A DNA stretch of 64,000 bases from Phocoena phocoena (Eukaryota > Chordata > Mammalia > Artiodactyla > Phocoenidae): contig NC_089226.1 of assembly GCF_963924675.1 (NCBI RefSeq), positions 50,857,124 to 50,921,123 of the forward strand. Reading direction: 5' to 3'. The notes beneath the pieces were generated by a model. That model did not search any database, had not been told where the DNA came from, and was given only the letters and a program-made list of their open reading frames with translations. Shown piece after piece: positions 33,806-46,120 of this stretch; the stretch's first letter is position 1; every line of letters starts with the position of its first letter. Made by a program: the position numbers and the translations under genes.

Positions 33806-34669
33806 ATGGACAAAGAGCCCAAAGTCTGAATTAATTAGATTTCGTTTGAATTCTAGTTGTCACTTACTAGTTTGTCAATTTCCTCAACTTCTCTATGTTT
33901 GTCTCCTTATTTAAAATATAAATTATGACAATGATGGGGCTATTGTATACTTTCCAAGAGATAGATTCTAAATATGCAAAGTGCTTTGTGAATTTTATTT
34001 CTCTGCACAAATAATAATTCATTGTATTTTATTTTATGATCTTTTTTGTCTTCCATAATTTTTCTAGAGCTATAGGCTGTTTGGTTGAATTTTATAAAAA
34101 TATTGCTATCATTTAAGAGTAAAAATATGAGAATGTACAATTAAGAAAAGGAAAAAGTCCAGCAACTTTTCTTGGTCTGGATAGATTTTGCAAGTCACAG
34201 AACCTGTCAGAGGTGTTGGTTAAATTCTGAAATCTGTAAGTATAGAGGTAGTTGCTTCTCACAGGGGATTCTTTAACACAGCTGTCTTAAAAAACTTGTT
34301 TCACAAGCTCCCTGTCAAATTTACTTCCAATTACTCTGGTTCCTCCAGGCAGCTATTCAGACTTTTAGAACTTATGAACCAAAGTGCTGGTCTTGTCTTG
34401 GCCCTAATTTTGAGTACATTTGTGTGCATTTGAGTACCCTTGTGTCCTGAGTCTTTTTTCATCCTGGATGAGTCCAAACCCAGAAATTTTCTTTTTAGCA
34501 TCTGAGATCCATTTTGTGAGGTTCCATTATGCTTCCAATTGTGTGGCTAATTCAGGGACTTGACCAATTCAAGACTTCTGCTAGGGTTCACTAAAATAAT
34601 AATAGGGCTAAAGGTAGGTGGAAATAGGTTCTAGTCCATGGAAGGGAAGTAAAAAAAAAAAAAATTAAA
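33806..34669. other. Unassigned sequence
   Basis: No gene or repeat family recognised. A minus-strand 66-codon frame (33940-34140) is AT-rich and featureless. Confidence 0.45.
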
Positions 34670-34875
34670 CATGTATTAAGTGCTAAGTACTGTGTTATAG
34701 TATACATTTATATAATTTTATTTAACCCTCACAGTAGCTCCAAAGGAAGCCAAGAACTTTGTTCTTTTGACAAATAAAGTTCAGAGATTTTAAGAAATTG
34801 GTCCAAAGCCATATATTTAATCACAGGCAAGGTTGGAATTCAGACTCATCTGAATCCAGTGTCTAAAGTCTTTGA
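34670..34875 (-). mobile_element. MIR SINE fossil, minus strand
   Basis: Plus strand shows AAGTGCTAAGTACTGTGTTA, TTTAACCCTCACAGTAGCTC, AGAGATTTTAAGAAATTGGT and GGTTGGAATTCAGACTC, the reverse MIR pattern. Confidence 0.7.
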
Positions 34876-34903
34876 ATGCATTAGTTGTTCTCAGCTTCTA
34901 TGG

Positions 34904-34998
34904 GGTATGGTTTATATATATATATAAATGGTTTATGGTTTATATATATATATAAATGGTTTATATATATAAATGGTTTATATGGTTTATATATAAAA
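34904..34998. repeat. AT-rich tandem repeat
   Basis: Repeated TATATATATAAATGGTTTA units of variable length, with near-palindromic TATATA cores. Open frames on both strands across it (34881-35132, 34885-35103) are artefacts of the repeat. Confidence 0.92.
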
Positions 34999-34999
34999 T

Positions 35000-35657
35000 C
35001 TCCCTTACATTCTTCAAAGGACTGCTCAATACTATCAAACATATCTTCATCAATATTTAACAGTAAACTTGACCTACCCAGGGAGAATAACACAGCTGCA
35101 TAAAGCATATTTCCTACTAATGCAGATCTCACACCTCAGAAAATAAGTCCCTTAGATAAATAAGCTGACACCTTGATTAGGGATAAAATGTACTTTTTGA
35201 CTTAATGCAAGTTTCTGTTGCCTAAAATCCCTGTTATGAAAATATTGTCATTTAGAAGGAAATACATTAATTTGCTTAAAGAGGCCAAGGTTTTCTGGGA
35301 AGTGAAAGATCAACTATCTACTCCCCAAAAGATTTTTCTTTTTCCTTTATTAGGCAGATATTGTGAGGGCTTGATCATCCCAATTCAATCTGAAATTGAG
35401 CTGTTCTAGGCTAGCTTCTGAATTTCTAAACCTCTGAATGACTAATAAATATTTTCTGTAAAAGACCAAAGAGAAATCTTTTAGCATTTGAGGGTCAATC
35501 TCTGTCATAATGACTAAACTCTCATTTTAGTGTAAAAGAAGCCATAGAAAATATGTAACAAATTGGTTATCTAATAAAGCTTTATTTATTGACATTAAAA
35601 AATGTCATAATTTCATCAAAATGTTATTCTTATTTTGAATTTTTTCAACTACTTAGG
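35000..35657. other. Unassigned sequence
   Basis: No repeat recognised. A 63-codon frame at 35218-35409 has no domain I recognise. Confidence 0.4.
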
Positions 35658-35673
35658 TAAATCCCATTTTTAA

Positions 35674-35805
35674 TCACTTTTCTTTTTTTTTTTTTTGGCC
35701 ATGCTGTGTAGCTTGTGGGATTTAGTTCCCCAACCAGGGATTAAACCCAGGCCCTGACAGTGAAAGTGCTGAGTCCTAACCACTGGACCATCAGGGAATT
35801 CCTAA
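35674..35805 (-). mobile_element. Older tRNA-derived SINE (CHR group), minus strand
   Basis: The plus strand runs from a T tail through GGCCATGCTGTGTAGCTTGT to ACTGGACCATCAGGGAATTC. A diverged 16-bp duplication flanks it at 35658-35673 and 35806-35821 (taaatcccatttttaa versus taaaacccattattaa). The two mismatches mark it as older than the young CHR copies. Confidence 0.88.
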
Positions 35806-36418
35806 TAAAACCCATTATTAACTCATAAGTCATCTAAAAACAGGTGGTGGCTGTGATTTGTCCTCTGACCCCTGATTTAAAGAATGGTAGAACTGTAAGA
35901 CAGAAGTAGTTTTTGTCCCAGAATTACCATAAAAAATTTCACATCTAAAATGCCTGTATAGGCCTTCCTCAAAAAACAAGAAAAATCTCAGATAAATGAC
36001 CTAAACTACTATCTAAAAGAATTAGAAAAAGAAAAACAAACAAAACCTAATGTCAGCAGAAGGAAGAAAATAATAAGGGTTGGAGAGGAAATAAATAAAA
36101 TAGAGATTAACAAACAATAGAAAAAATCAATAAAACCAAGAGCTGATGTTGGCAAACATCAGCTGAATTGGCAAACCTCTGGCCAGGCTCACCAAGAAGA
36201 AAAGACCCAAATAAACAAAGCAAGAAATTAAAGAGTAGAATAACAACTGATACCACAGAAATACACAAATACCATAAGACAATACTATGAACAATTATAG
36301 GCCAACAAATTGGACAACCTAGAAGAAATGCACAAGTATCTAGAAATATACAGCCCACCAAAACTGAATCAAGAAGAAATTGATAATTTGCAGACTGATC
36401 ACCAGAAGTGAAATAGAA

Positions 36419-36428
<10 letters not shown>

Positions 36429-36450
<22 letters not shown>
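36429..36450. repeat. (A)22 run within L1 reverse transcriptase region
   Basis: Twenty-two A's occupy a position where other copies have a short A-rich lysine-coding stretch (VIKNLP-like). This is slippage expansion inside a dead ORF. Confidence 0.95.
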
Positions 36451-36833
36451 GAACAAACTCCCAGCAAACAGAAGTCCAGGACCAAACGGCTTCACTGGGG
36501 AGTTCTACCAAACATACAATGAAGAACTCTTCCAAAAGATTGAAGAGGAGTGAACACTCCCAAAGTCACTCTGTGAAGCCACCATCACCTTGATACCAAA
36601 ACCAGACAAAGACACTACCAAAAAAGAAAGTTACAAGCCAATATCTTTGATGAATATAGATGCAAAAATCCTCAACAAAATATTAGCAAACCAAATGCAA
36701 CAACACATAAATAGGATCATACACCGTGATCAAGTTGAATTCATCCCAGAGTCACAAGGATGATTCAACATGTGCAAATCCATGTGATACACCACATCAA
36801 CAAAAGACAAAAACCACACGATCATCTCAATAG

Positions 36834-37664
36834 ATGCAGAAAAAAGCATTTGATAAAATTCAACATCCATTCATTATAAAAACTCCTACCAAAGTGGGTA
36901 TAGAGGGGACATATCTCAACATGATAAAAGCTATTTATGACAAACCCACAGCCAACAGACTACTCAATGGTGAAAAGCTGAAAGACTTTTCACTAAAATC
37001 TGGAACAAGACAAAGATGCCCATTTTGCCATTTCTATTCAACACAATATTGGAAGTCCTAGCCACAACATTCAGACAAGACAAAGAAATAAAACATATCC
37101 AAATTGGAAGAGAAGAGGTAAAATTGTCATTATATGCAGATGACATGATACTATATATAGAAAATCCTAAAGACTCCACACAAAAACTACTAGAACTGAT
37201 AAACGAACTCAGCAAGGCAGCAGGATATAAGATTAACATACAGAAATCAGTTGCATTTCTTTACACTAATGATGACGTATCAGAAAAGGAAAGAAAAAAA
37301 TTCCTTTAAAATCACATCAAAAATAAAACACTTAGGAATAAAACCAACCAAGGAAGTAAAAGACTTAAGTGCTCAAGACTATAAAACACTGATAAAGGAA
37401 ATTGAAGATGATTCAAAGAAATGGAAAGATATCCGATGCTCTTGGATTGGAAAAATTAATATTGTTAAAATGGCCATACTACCCAAAGCAATCTACAGAT
37501 TTAATGCAATCCCTATCAAATTACCCATAACATTTTCCACAGAATTGGGACAAATAATCCTAAAATTTATATGGAACCACAAAAGACCCAAAATTGCCAA
37601 AGCAATCCTGAGAAAAAAGAACAAAGCAGGAGGCATAATCCTCCCAGACTTCAGACAATACTAA
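36834..37664 (+). pseudogene. L1 reverse transcriptase remnant
   Basis: Frames 36834-37061, 37016-37309 and 37251-37664 together cover the RT fingers, palm and thumb of ORF2. The palm motif is YADD at 37133-37144, where the younger copies have [12 protein letters not shown] precedes it. Two frame changes (near 37020 and 37250-37310) separate the pieces. Not functional. Confidence 0.9.
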
Positions 37665-39492
37665 AAAGCTACAGTAATCAAAACAGTGTGGTATTGGCAC
37701 AAAAAGAGACATATGGATCAATGGAAAATAATAGAGAGCCCAGAAATAAACCCACACACTTAGGATCAATCAATCTTCAACAAAGGAGGCAAGAATATAC
37801 ATTGGAGAAAAGACATTCTCTTCAGCAAGTGGTGTTGGGAAAGCTGCACAGCTGCATGTAAATCAGTGAAGTTAGAACACTCACCCAATACACAAAAATA
37901 AACTCAAAATGGCTTAAAAACTTAGATATAAGACATAACATCATAAAATTCCTATCAGAAAACATAGACAAAACATTCTCTGGCATAAATTGCTATGTAG
38001 CAATGTTTTCTTAGGTCAGTCTCCCAAGCCAATAGAAATAAAAGCAAAAATAAACAAGACCTTATCAAACTTATAAGCTTCTACACAGCAAAGGAAATCA
38101 AAAATAAAATGAAAAGACAACCTATGGAATGAGAGAAAATATTTGCAAACAATGTGACTGACAAGGGCTTAATTTCCAAAATATACAAACAGCTCATACA
38201 GTTCAATATCACAAACAAACAAAAAACCCAACTCAATCAAAAAATGGTCAGAAGACCTAAATAGACATTTCTCCAAAGAAGACATACTGATGGCCAAGAG
38301 GTACATGAGAAGATGCTCAACATTGCTACTTATTAGAGAAATGCAAATCAAAACTACAAAGAGATGTCACCTTAAACTGGTCAAAATGGCCATCATCAAA
38401 AAGTCTACAAACAATAAATGTTGGAAAGGGTGTGGAGAAAAGGGTACCCTCCTACATTGTTGGTGAGAATGTAAATTCATACAGCCTCTATGGAAAACAG
38501 TATGGAGGTTCCTTCAAAAACTAAAATAGAGCTACCATATTATCTAGCAATCCCACTCCTGTGTATATATCAAGAGAAAACTATAATTCAAAAAGATACT
38601 GCACCCCAGCGTTCAGTGCAGTACTATTTACAATTGTCAAGACATGGAAGCAACCTAAGTGTCCGTTGATAGATGAGTGGGTAAACAAGATGTGGTACAT
38701 CTATACAATGGAATACTACTCAGCCATAAAAAAGAATGAAATAATGCCATGTGTAGCAACTTGGATGGTCCTAGAGATTATCATACTAAGTGAAGTAAGT
38801 CAAACAGAATGACAAATATCATATGATATTGCTTATATGTGGAATCCAAAAAAATGATACAAATGATCTTATTTACTAAACAGAAACAGACTCACAGACA
38901 GAGAAACAAACTTATGGTTACCAAATGGGAAAGCAGGGGAGGGATAAGTGAGAAGTTTGAGATTAGCAGATATAAACTACTGTATATAAATATGAATATA
39001 TATATGGTGTACTTTGCTGTACACCAGTAACTGACAAAAAATTTTAAATCAACTATACTTCAGTAAAAAATAACAGTATGGTACTGGCATAAAGACAAAC
39101 ATATAGATTAATGGAACAGAATAGAGAGCCCAGAAATAAGCCCTCAAACAATCAAGTGTTCAAATGATCTTTATAAAGGGTGCCAAAGCTACACAGTGGG
39201 GAAAGAACAGTCTCTTTAACAAATGAAGTGGGAAATCCAGGTATCTAATTGCAAAAGAATGAGATTTGATCTTTACCTTACACCATAAACAAAAATTCCC
39301 TCAAAATGTATGCGACCTAAATGTAATACCTGAAACTATACAACTCTTAGAAGATAACATAGGGGAGAGGCTTCCTGACATTAGATTTGACATTGATTTC
39401 TTGGATACAATACCTAAAGCACAGGCCACAAAAGAAAGTAGACTAATTGGATTATACCAAATTAAAAACTGCATAGCAAAGGAAACAATCAG

Positions 39493-39855
39493 GACTTCCC
39501 TAGTGGTGCAGTGGTTAAGAATCCACCTGCCAATGCAGGGGACAAGGGTTCGATCCCTGGTCCGGAAGATCCCACATGCTGTGGAGCAACTAAGCCTGTG
39601 AGCCACAACTACTGAGCCTGTGCTCTCAAGCCCATGAGCCACAACTACTGAGCCTGCATGCTGCAACTACTGAAGCCCACGTGCCTAGAGCCAGTGCTCC
39701 GCAATGAGAAGCCACTGCAATAAGAAGCCCACGCATTGCAATGAAGAGTAGACCCCGCTCACCGCAACTAGAGAAAGCCCACACATAGCAATGAAGACCC
39801 AATGCAGCCAAAAAATAAATTAATTAATTTTAAAAAAAGAATTATGTAAAAAAAA
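39493..39855 (+). mobile_element. CHR-2-like SINE inside L1
   Basis: Starts GACTTCCCTAGTGGTGCAGT with B-box-like GGTTCGATCCC at about 39547-39557. It has the long internal region with repeated GAGCC...ACAACTACTGAGCC units (39599-39665) and an A-rich tail. A perfect 15-bp duplication, aaaggaaacaatcag, flanks it at 39478-39492 and 39856-39870. The tail contains an extra non-A stretch (GAATTATGTAAA) between two A-rich blocks. Confidence 0.94.
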
Positions 39856-40380
39856 AAAGGAAACAATCAGCAGAGTAAAAAGGCAACCTATGAGATTGTA
39901 GGAAATATTTGTAAGCTGTTTATCTGATAAGGGATTTATATCCAGAATACAAAAAGAACACCTATAACTAAACAAAAACAAGATAATCTGACTGAAAAAA
40001 TGGGCAAAGGACTTGATTAGACACTTCTCCAAAGAAGATATGCAAATGGCCAACAAATATATGAATAGATACTCAACATTATTAATCATTAGGGAAATGC
40101 AAATCAAAACCACAATGAGACATAAGCTTATACCCTGAAGATGGCCACGATGAAATAAAATAACAAGTGATGACAAGGATGTGGAGAAATTAGAACCCTT
40201 GTGCAATGTCAGTGGGATTTTAAAATGGTGAAACCATTATGGAAAACAATATGTAGGTTCCTCAGAAAACTAAAAATAAAATTACCATATGATAAAACAA
40301 CCCCACTTCTCAGTATACATCCAGAAGAATTGAAAACAGGATCTTGAAAAGATATTTGCACACCCATGTTCAATGTAGCA

Positions 40381-40902
40381 TGTGTAATAGAGAAGAATAA
40401 AACTGACTCCACACTGGATCTATTTCTTTTACTTTAACCCATGTATTCTATTGCTTTTGCTACAAGTTAATCACTAAATGGATGTTGCCTATAGCTTAAA
40501 GTATACATAATGGCCTATCTCCAGGAACCCTGCCTCCCATGCCTGAGTGTTAAACTAAAATACCTTTGTTTAAGCTCACAGGAAACATCATGACTAAGCC
40601 CATCTGTGAATGGCTGCAGGAAAGAAGACATTAACATATCCCCTCAGGAGACTAGCTAGAACCAGCAAAAATATGCAGCAATTTATGGTCTTTTTTACTT
40701 CTTCTCCTCATCTACCCCTTCTTTGTTCTATAAAAGAAACTAGCATCCAAACCCCAGCAGGATGGTTCTTAGGGACACTAGTCCACCATTCTCTCAGTCT
40801 GCTGGCTTTCCAAATAAAGTTGCTATTCCTTGCCCCAACAATTTTTTTCTTGATTTATTGACCTGTTGTGCAACAAACAGTAGGAGCTTGGACTCAGTAA
40901 CA
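40381..40902 (+). mobile_element. Solo endogenous-retrovirus LTR
   Basis: About 520 bp begin TGTGTAATAG (or TGTAATAG at 40383) and end CAGTAACA, interrupting L1 sequence that continues on both sides. TATAAAA is at 40729-40735 and AATAAA at 40813-40818, in the order promoter then polyadenylation signal expected of an LTR read on the plus strand. The flanking 4-bp repeat is imperfect (catg/gatg). The short R spacing suggests a gammaretrovirus-like LTR, but that class is inference. No viral gene is attached. Confidence 0.82.
40729..40735 (+). promoter_or_regulatory. LTR TATA box
   Basis: TATAAAA within the solo LTR, about 78 bases upstream of the AATAAA signal at 40813-40818. Present activity is unknown. 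Confidence 0.6.
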
Positions 40903-41357
40903 GATGATTCACAATAAACATGATGTGGAAGCAAAATAATTGTCCATCCATGGATAAAAGGATAAAGAATATGTGGTATATTCATACAAAGGCATATTAT
41001 TTATCCTTACAAACAAGGAAATCCTGTCATATGCTACAGCATGGATGAAGCTTGAGTACATTACGCTAAGTGAAGTAAGCCAGTCACAAAAAGACAAATA
41101 CTGCATGATTCCACTTATATGAGGGTTTTAGAAAAATCAAACTCTTAGAAATAGAAAGTATAATGGTTTCCAGGGGCTGGGGGAAGATAAAAAGGGAAGG
41201 TGTTGTTCTATGGGTATAGAATTTCAGTTCTGCAAGATGAAAAATTCTAGAGATCTGTTGCACAACAGTGTGCACATAGTTAGCACAACCGTACTGTACA
41301 CTCAAAATTATTAAGATGTTAAATTTTGTTATGTTTTTTATCTCAATAAAAAATACA

Positions 41358-43829
41358 TATTTGAATCCTACTTGATACTAATTGTATAAGACAAGAGACA
41401 AACATAAGCCCAGTGCAAACTGAGGCCAGTGCAGACAACCTCAATGTGATCAAAAGACAGCCAAGCTGTGTGGCAGGACTAGTGAGCACTTGGTCCTGAG
41501 AAGAGAATCTCTAAGAGGAAAGTTTCCAAGAAAAAACAGGAAATGATGGATTACATAAGATTGACTTTGTGGAAAATTGTAGTGAGAGGCTTTAGAACAT
41601 ATAGGAAGAGGACAAACAAAATAACCAAGTAAATAAGAAGACAAATATTTGCTTTCAAAAAAACAAAAAGAAAGGAAATATAATCAAATATACTAAATGC
41701 TCAGTTTATGAATAATCTTTCATAAGGATAATATTGTAAATACCACCTCTATGATATAAATAAGAAATTAATAATGTTATTGGAACAATGGGAGATGGGA
41801 AACGAAAAGGATGCAGTTTTAAGAGAGATAAATTCACATGTACTTCAATAGGAATCCAAAAGATAGTGAATGGAAAGTTCGTGAATGAAAATAAAGCACT
41901 GTAAACACATTATTTTAAAAGAGTTGAAAGAGCTTGCCTTTGGGAGCGCTAATCAATGTATTAGGAATATATGGGTTAGAAAACAACTGTATATTTTTAT
42001 AACAATTTTGCATCATTTGATTAACTAAACCAAGTACATTCTTTAGCTTTTTAAATTAATTTTAAAATAGCTTGATCTGGAATTTTATGTAATGATTTAA
42101 TTAAAAGTTATAAAATTTTATATATAAAAATACCTGCTACAGTTATATTCACAGTAATAAATTCAAGTTTCTTGTCAAAATGTGAAAAATGTTGAGGTTT
42201 AATATCTAATATTTTATAATATTTTATTTTCTGTTCCTATTAATGTAATATATATTAATTAAAAAATCAAGCCTCATGTAATGCCCTCACATGCCTTCCA
42301 GTTTTCTCAAATATGCTGTACAAATATTGTTTTTTTTCCTATGTGCCACAATGTGAACATGTATGGGAAGCACTGTCATAAACTATCCTTTCAATTCATA
42401 TGATTATAAAATTATAAAACTGTTTGCCACACTTAGTAAATGTTATTTTCCTAGTCCTTTCCTCTCCTGAAGTGCTGCCTGAGATTTGAAGAAAATAAAA
42501 CCTGAGATGTTGGATAACTATTCCAGGATAGACTCCAAAGCCTATTTAATCTGTTCTACAGCTGAAAATTATATAATTGCTTTTGGTCTTAAGGACTTTA
42601 TATTTTTCTAAGGCCAGAGTTTCTCTCTGTCTTATGTTTATCCCACCTAGCATTGTGTCTGAAATGGAGTAAATGCCTAATGTTTCAACTAATTTCAGCC
42701 ACACTATAGGATAGGTAAGTTTTGTGGGCTGGCCTCAATGTTTAATGATTCCTTCAATCATCAATTTCTCTCTGTATGACAAGTATATATTTTTAAACTT
42801 CTCTGTACTTCACTATCATTAGAATGAGATAAAGCTAATATCTATCTCCAAAGGCTTGAGCTAACAGTCAAATTATTTAATGGCCAGTACAGTATGGGCA
42901 TTATGCAATCTGAACGGCTGTCCCATTGATGAATATTACATGATTAAAGTATTAGAAAGATTAAAATAAAATAGTACAAGTAGTGTACCTAGCCCATAAC
43001 AATGCATATTATAAGTGCTTAATGAATGCTAATTTTATTTCTCTTTCTTGGAGAAAATTGTGTGTTCAAACTCTAAACTATCACCTTATAAAAAATATTA
43101 CAGATAAAACCTAGTCATAACTCTGAGTATTCTTGTATAAGATTGTGAATTTTATGTTCAAAAACGAATTCTTCCAAGGAGGGCTTAGTTTCTCTGAGCA
43201 AGACATAGCTAGGGAGAGTAATAGTTTTCTGAGCTACTGAATCAGCAAAATGAAAAAGAGCACATTTAGTAGCATTAATGCAGTGTGTGATGTGTCTTAT
43301 CACTATCGAGTGAAGAGGCAGGAAATTACAGACCCAGATAACATGATAAGGTGTTGGCAATTTTATCAAATTCGTTTATTCACTTTAGTGACGGCTGTAA
43401 TCTTAGTTCAGTGTCACTGTGCTCATCAGTTGTACATTCTCAACTGAATGCTCAACTTGTATTTCTATCATTCTATAATTATAAAGAAATAGAAATGACT
43501 CAAGCACTTTTTTTGGTTCTGTAACCTGGTTCCACATCAACTATCTGAATACCTCTCCTAATTCTCTCTCTCTAAAGTTTTAATCCAGTCTTGCCACATC
43601 TTTCATCCCTGACACTACAGCTTTCTTCACCATCATTCTGAATCGTACCACCACTATCACCCCATCACCACCACAGTATCACATTTATTTTCTACCAATC
43701 AGCTTTTACCATCACAATTCTGTGCCATAAAATAGGTGCATGACTAAGGTGACAACAGGCCTCAGCTAACAGGAAGCCCAGTCTCATAAAGTATTTCTAA
43801 AAAGCCAGTATGAAATATTGACATCTGTT
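41358..43829. other. Unassigned AT-rich sequence
   Basis: About 2.5 kb with no recognised gene. 42950-43035 has a weak MIR/L2-like tail (CCTAGCCCATAACAATGCAT, AAGTGCTTAATGAATGCT). Short frames at 43115-43447 on both strands overlap and have no domain. Confidence 0.45.
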
Positions 43830-44280
43830 GACAAAAAAATTAATCAGTCGATCTAAGAAAGAAATGGAAAATTTTATTAGAGCCAAATTCAGTATTAAAA
43901 CTCAGGAACAGCATCTCAGAAAGCACCAAGAACTGTTCCAGCCATTAGAAGTCAACACACAGTTATATAAGTTTTTTGAGACTGAGGGCTGTACATTAGA
44001 TGATGTATTATTAACAGTCTACACAATCCAGATCTAAGCGTCATTGTGGCCTCTTACAAGATCAAGAAGGAATGTTATCTTTTAAGGAGTTGTCTTACTG
44101 CTGCTAGTAGAATGTCGCTCATCATGGTTGAGCAGGTATTTTTGCTGATAGGGAGGTTTGGCTGATGCATAATGCAGCTATGCAATACAAAGTAGAATGG
44201 GGAAAGGAGGCCAAAGGGCACCGAAAAATTTTTATGTTTAAATTTTTCTTGCCTTGCCACAAAATATGAATTTTATTTCA
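43830..44280. repeat. Possible old LTR-like repeat
   Basis: AAGAAAGAAATGGAAAATTT, TTATTAGAGCCAAATTCAGT and CAGCATCTCAGAAAGC resemble a repeated LTR-type sequence I have seen in mammalian genomes. I cannot define its ends or family. Confidence 0.35.
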
Positions 44281-44289
44281 CATTTCCTA

Positions 44290-45349
44290 CCCAGAAATGT
44301 CCCCCCTATATCATCTCTAACAACATTCCCTCTTGGTTCTGTGATACATGTTTTATCAGTAACCTTGTATCAACTTTGTCAAAGTCCCTGTTTTAAATCC
44401 TGCTCCTTTTCTGGTTCCAAACTTGATTTTAGATTTACCATTTCCTTCCCTGATCACAGCTTCTGGTAACTCAAGATAGTCCCTGTCATCACTGTTGTCA
44501 TGACCATCTTCATTGTTTGCATAGTAATTTTAGTTTTCAAAGTGCTTTCACTAAGTCACATTTATTCTGGTCCTGGTTATGTATTCATATATAGACTTTC
44601 CTCTTCTTACCCCAATTTATTGAATTCTGTACTTTCTTCAGTTTGAATACTTTTTCCATAAAGCCATCTGTGTCAGGAAGGGTTCCAATAAGAAACAGGT
44701 GGCCTACTTGAAATTGGATTATTTGAGGAGTGTTTATTTAAAAGGGGGTTATTTACAGGATGTGAGTGTTGGAGTACTGTAAAAATATTGTACTACAAAG
44801 GACTTACCAACTCGAGGCCTAAAGGGATAAGTGGAAGGTATTGGTACCAATATCCAGAAAGAGAGCCCTGTAAAGTCATCTGCTTAGACAAATCCAGCTG
44901 GAAGGCAAAGAAACATGGAGTAGGTGACAATATGAGAAGAGAGGAGAGCAGATCTTGAGAGCCAAATGCAAGATGTTCGGTACACCATCCTTATTTCGAT
45001 GAAGAGTATGTACACATTATCTTCTTTTCCTCCTCTCTGATGATGTGACTATTAAAATTACTGTCTTTGATAACTAAAGCCCCATTTCTGATATTGAGGT
45101 CAAATTCAGTTATTTTACACTTCCTAGATTTCCTGTCTTTCCTAAGTTCCTGTTAAATATCTCAATGTCATCTCCTCCCTAAAGATTTTTTTTCCTGTAA
45201 GTTTTCAACCAAATTTGGGTTCTCCTTGAGATCCAACCTGAGTGTCATCAGTATCTTATGTTACATTCATATTGCCATAAATATAATAAATTTTGGTTTA
45301 TTATTTCTTCTCTAATTGATTGAAACATCATTAGAAAGTCATTAGAAAT
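44290..45349. other. Unassigned sequence
   Basis: No gene recognised. Around 44676-44960 (GTTCCAATAAGAAACAGGTG, then TTATTTGAGGAGTGTTTATT) may be an ancient interspersed repeat. The family is not assigned. Confidence 0.4.
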
Positions 45350-45545
45350 AGTAAAGATCTGAAAGCAGAAAGATATGAATTAGAACCCAAGCTCTTCCAT
45401 TCATTATCTACCAGAACTTAAAAAAATATTATTTCACTGTTCTGTCCTTTATTTTTCTCAACTGTTAAATTTGGGATTTTCTGAGGAGTAAATGAAAGGC
45501 CCACATAAAATGATTAAAACACTGTCTGGCACAGGGTAGTTATAT
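45350..45545 (+). mobile_element. Probable MIR SINE fossil
   Basis: GAATTAGAACCCAAGCTCTT, TTTTTCTCAACTGTTAAATT and CACTGTCTGGCACAGGGTAG follow the MIR order from core to 3' end. Confidence 0.6.
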
Positions 45546-45826
45546 ATTCATTGACATTTACTCATATATGTATATTACTCAAAGATGCTACCATTATTTA
45601 TGACAACCAGTAGGCCCTGAATAAATATCTCTAAAAACAAAACAAAACAAAATTGAAGTTGTCAAATAAAAGTGCTTTGCTCTCAATGCCTACCAAATTT
45701 TTAGAACATCCTCTAATTTTCTAGAGTAATCAGAATTCTTCATCATTCTCTCTTGTTGTCTCATTTAGATTAAAACTATAAAATTTCTTGGGCTTGGCAT
45801 GTTGATTTGTTGAATACCTACAAAGT

Positions 45827-46073
45827 ATTGCACTTATATGTGGAATTTAAAAAATAAGACAAACTAGTGAATACAACAAAAAAGTTCTCACACATATAGC
45901 GAATGAACTAGAGATTACCAGTGGGGAGAGGGAAGTGGGGAGAAGCAGTATAGGGGTAGGCAGAAAAAAAGAGTTATTATGGGACTATGTGAAATCATCT
46001 GTGTGAAACTTTTGAAAATTATAAAGCACTATGGAATTTAAATAATATTTCATTCAATAAAAAATATACATAC
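45827..46073 (+). mobile_element. L1 3' end with unusually long flanking repeat
   Basis: CACTTATATGTGGAATTTAA, CAGTGGGGAGAGGGAAGTGG and ATTCAATAAAAAA identify an L1 3' end of about 247 bp. It is bracketed by an imperfect direct repeat of about 46 bp, 45781-45826 and 46074-46120. The repeats share GATTTGTTGAAT and CCTACAAAGT with several mismatches and one indel. That is longer than usual L1 target-site duplications of roughly 7-20 bp. Confidence 0.85.
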
Positions 46074-46120
46074 AAATTATCTTGGGTTTGGCACTCTGAT
46101 TTGTTGAATGCCTACAAAGT

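Larger units (their letters stand above)
35960..39065 (+). mobile_element. Older-lineage L1: ORF2 interior to 3' end
   Basis: The element begins inside ORF2 ([24 protein letters not shown] coding) and runs through the RT and C-terminal region. Its 3' UTR carries ATGATCTTATTTACTAAACA and CTTTGCTGTACACCAGTAAC, and ends CTTCAGTAAAAAA. It belongs to the older 3' UTR type, like 17.1 and 30.2 kb. No clear target-site duplication was found. Stops and frameshifts are frequent. Confidence 0.92.
39070..41357 (+). mobile_element. L1 ORF2 C-terminus and 3' end, twice interrupted
   Basis: Starts at GTATGGTACTGGCATAAAGA in ORF2 and proceeds to an L1M-like 3' end (TTTCCAGGGGCTGGGGGAAG, then TTTTATCTCAATAAAAAA). 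It is interrupted by a CHR-2-like SINE at 39493-39855 and by a retroviral LTR at 40381-40902. It abuts the 3' end of the previous L1, and the order of insertion of the two is not certain. Confidence 0.9.

Noticed and set aside
34881..35132. Open frames with repeated YIYIN/YKPF motifs
   Set aside because: Produced by the TATATATAAATGGTTTA tandem repeat on both strands.
35218..35409. 63-codon frame in non-repeat sequence
   Set aside because: No recognised domain, no splice context that I could support, and short. Not called as an exon.
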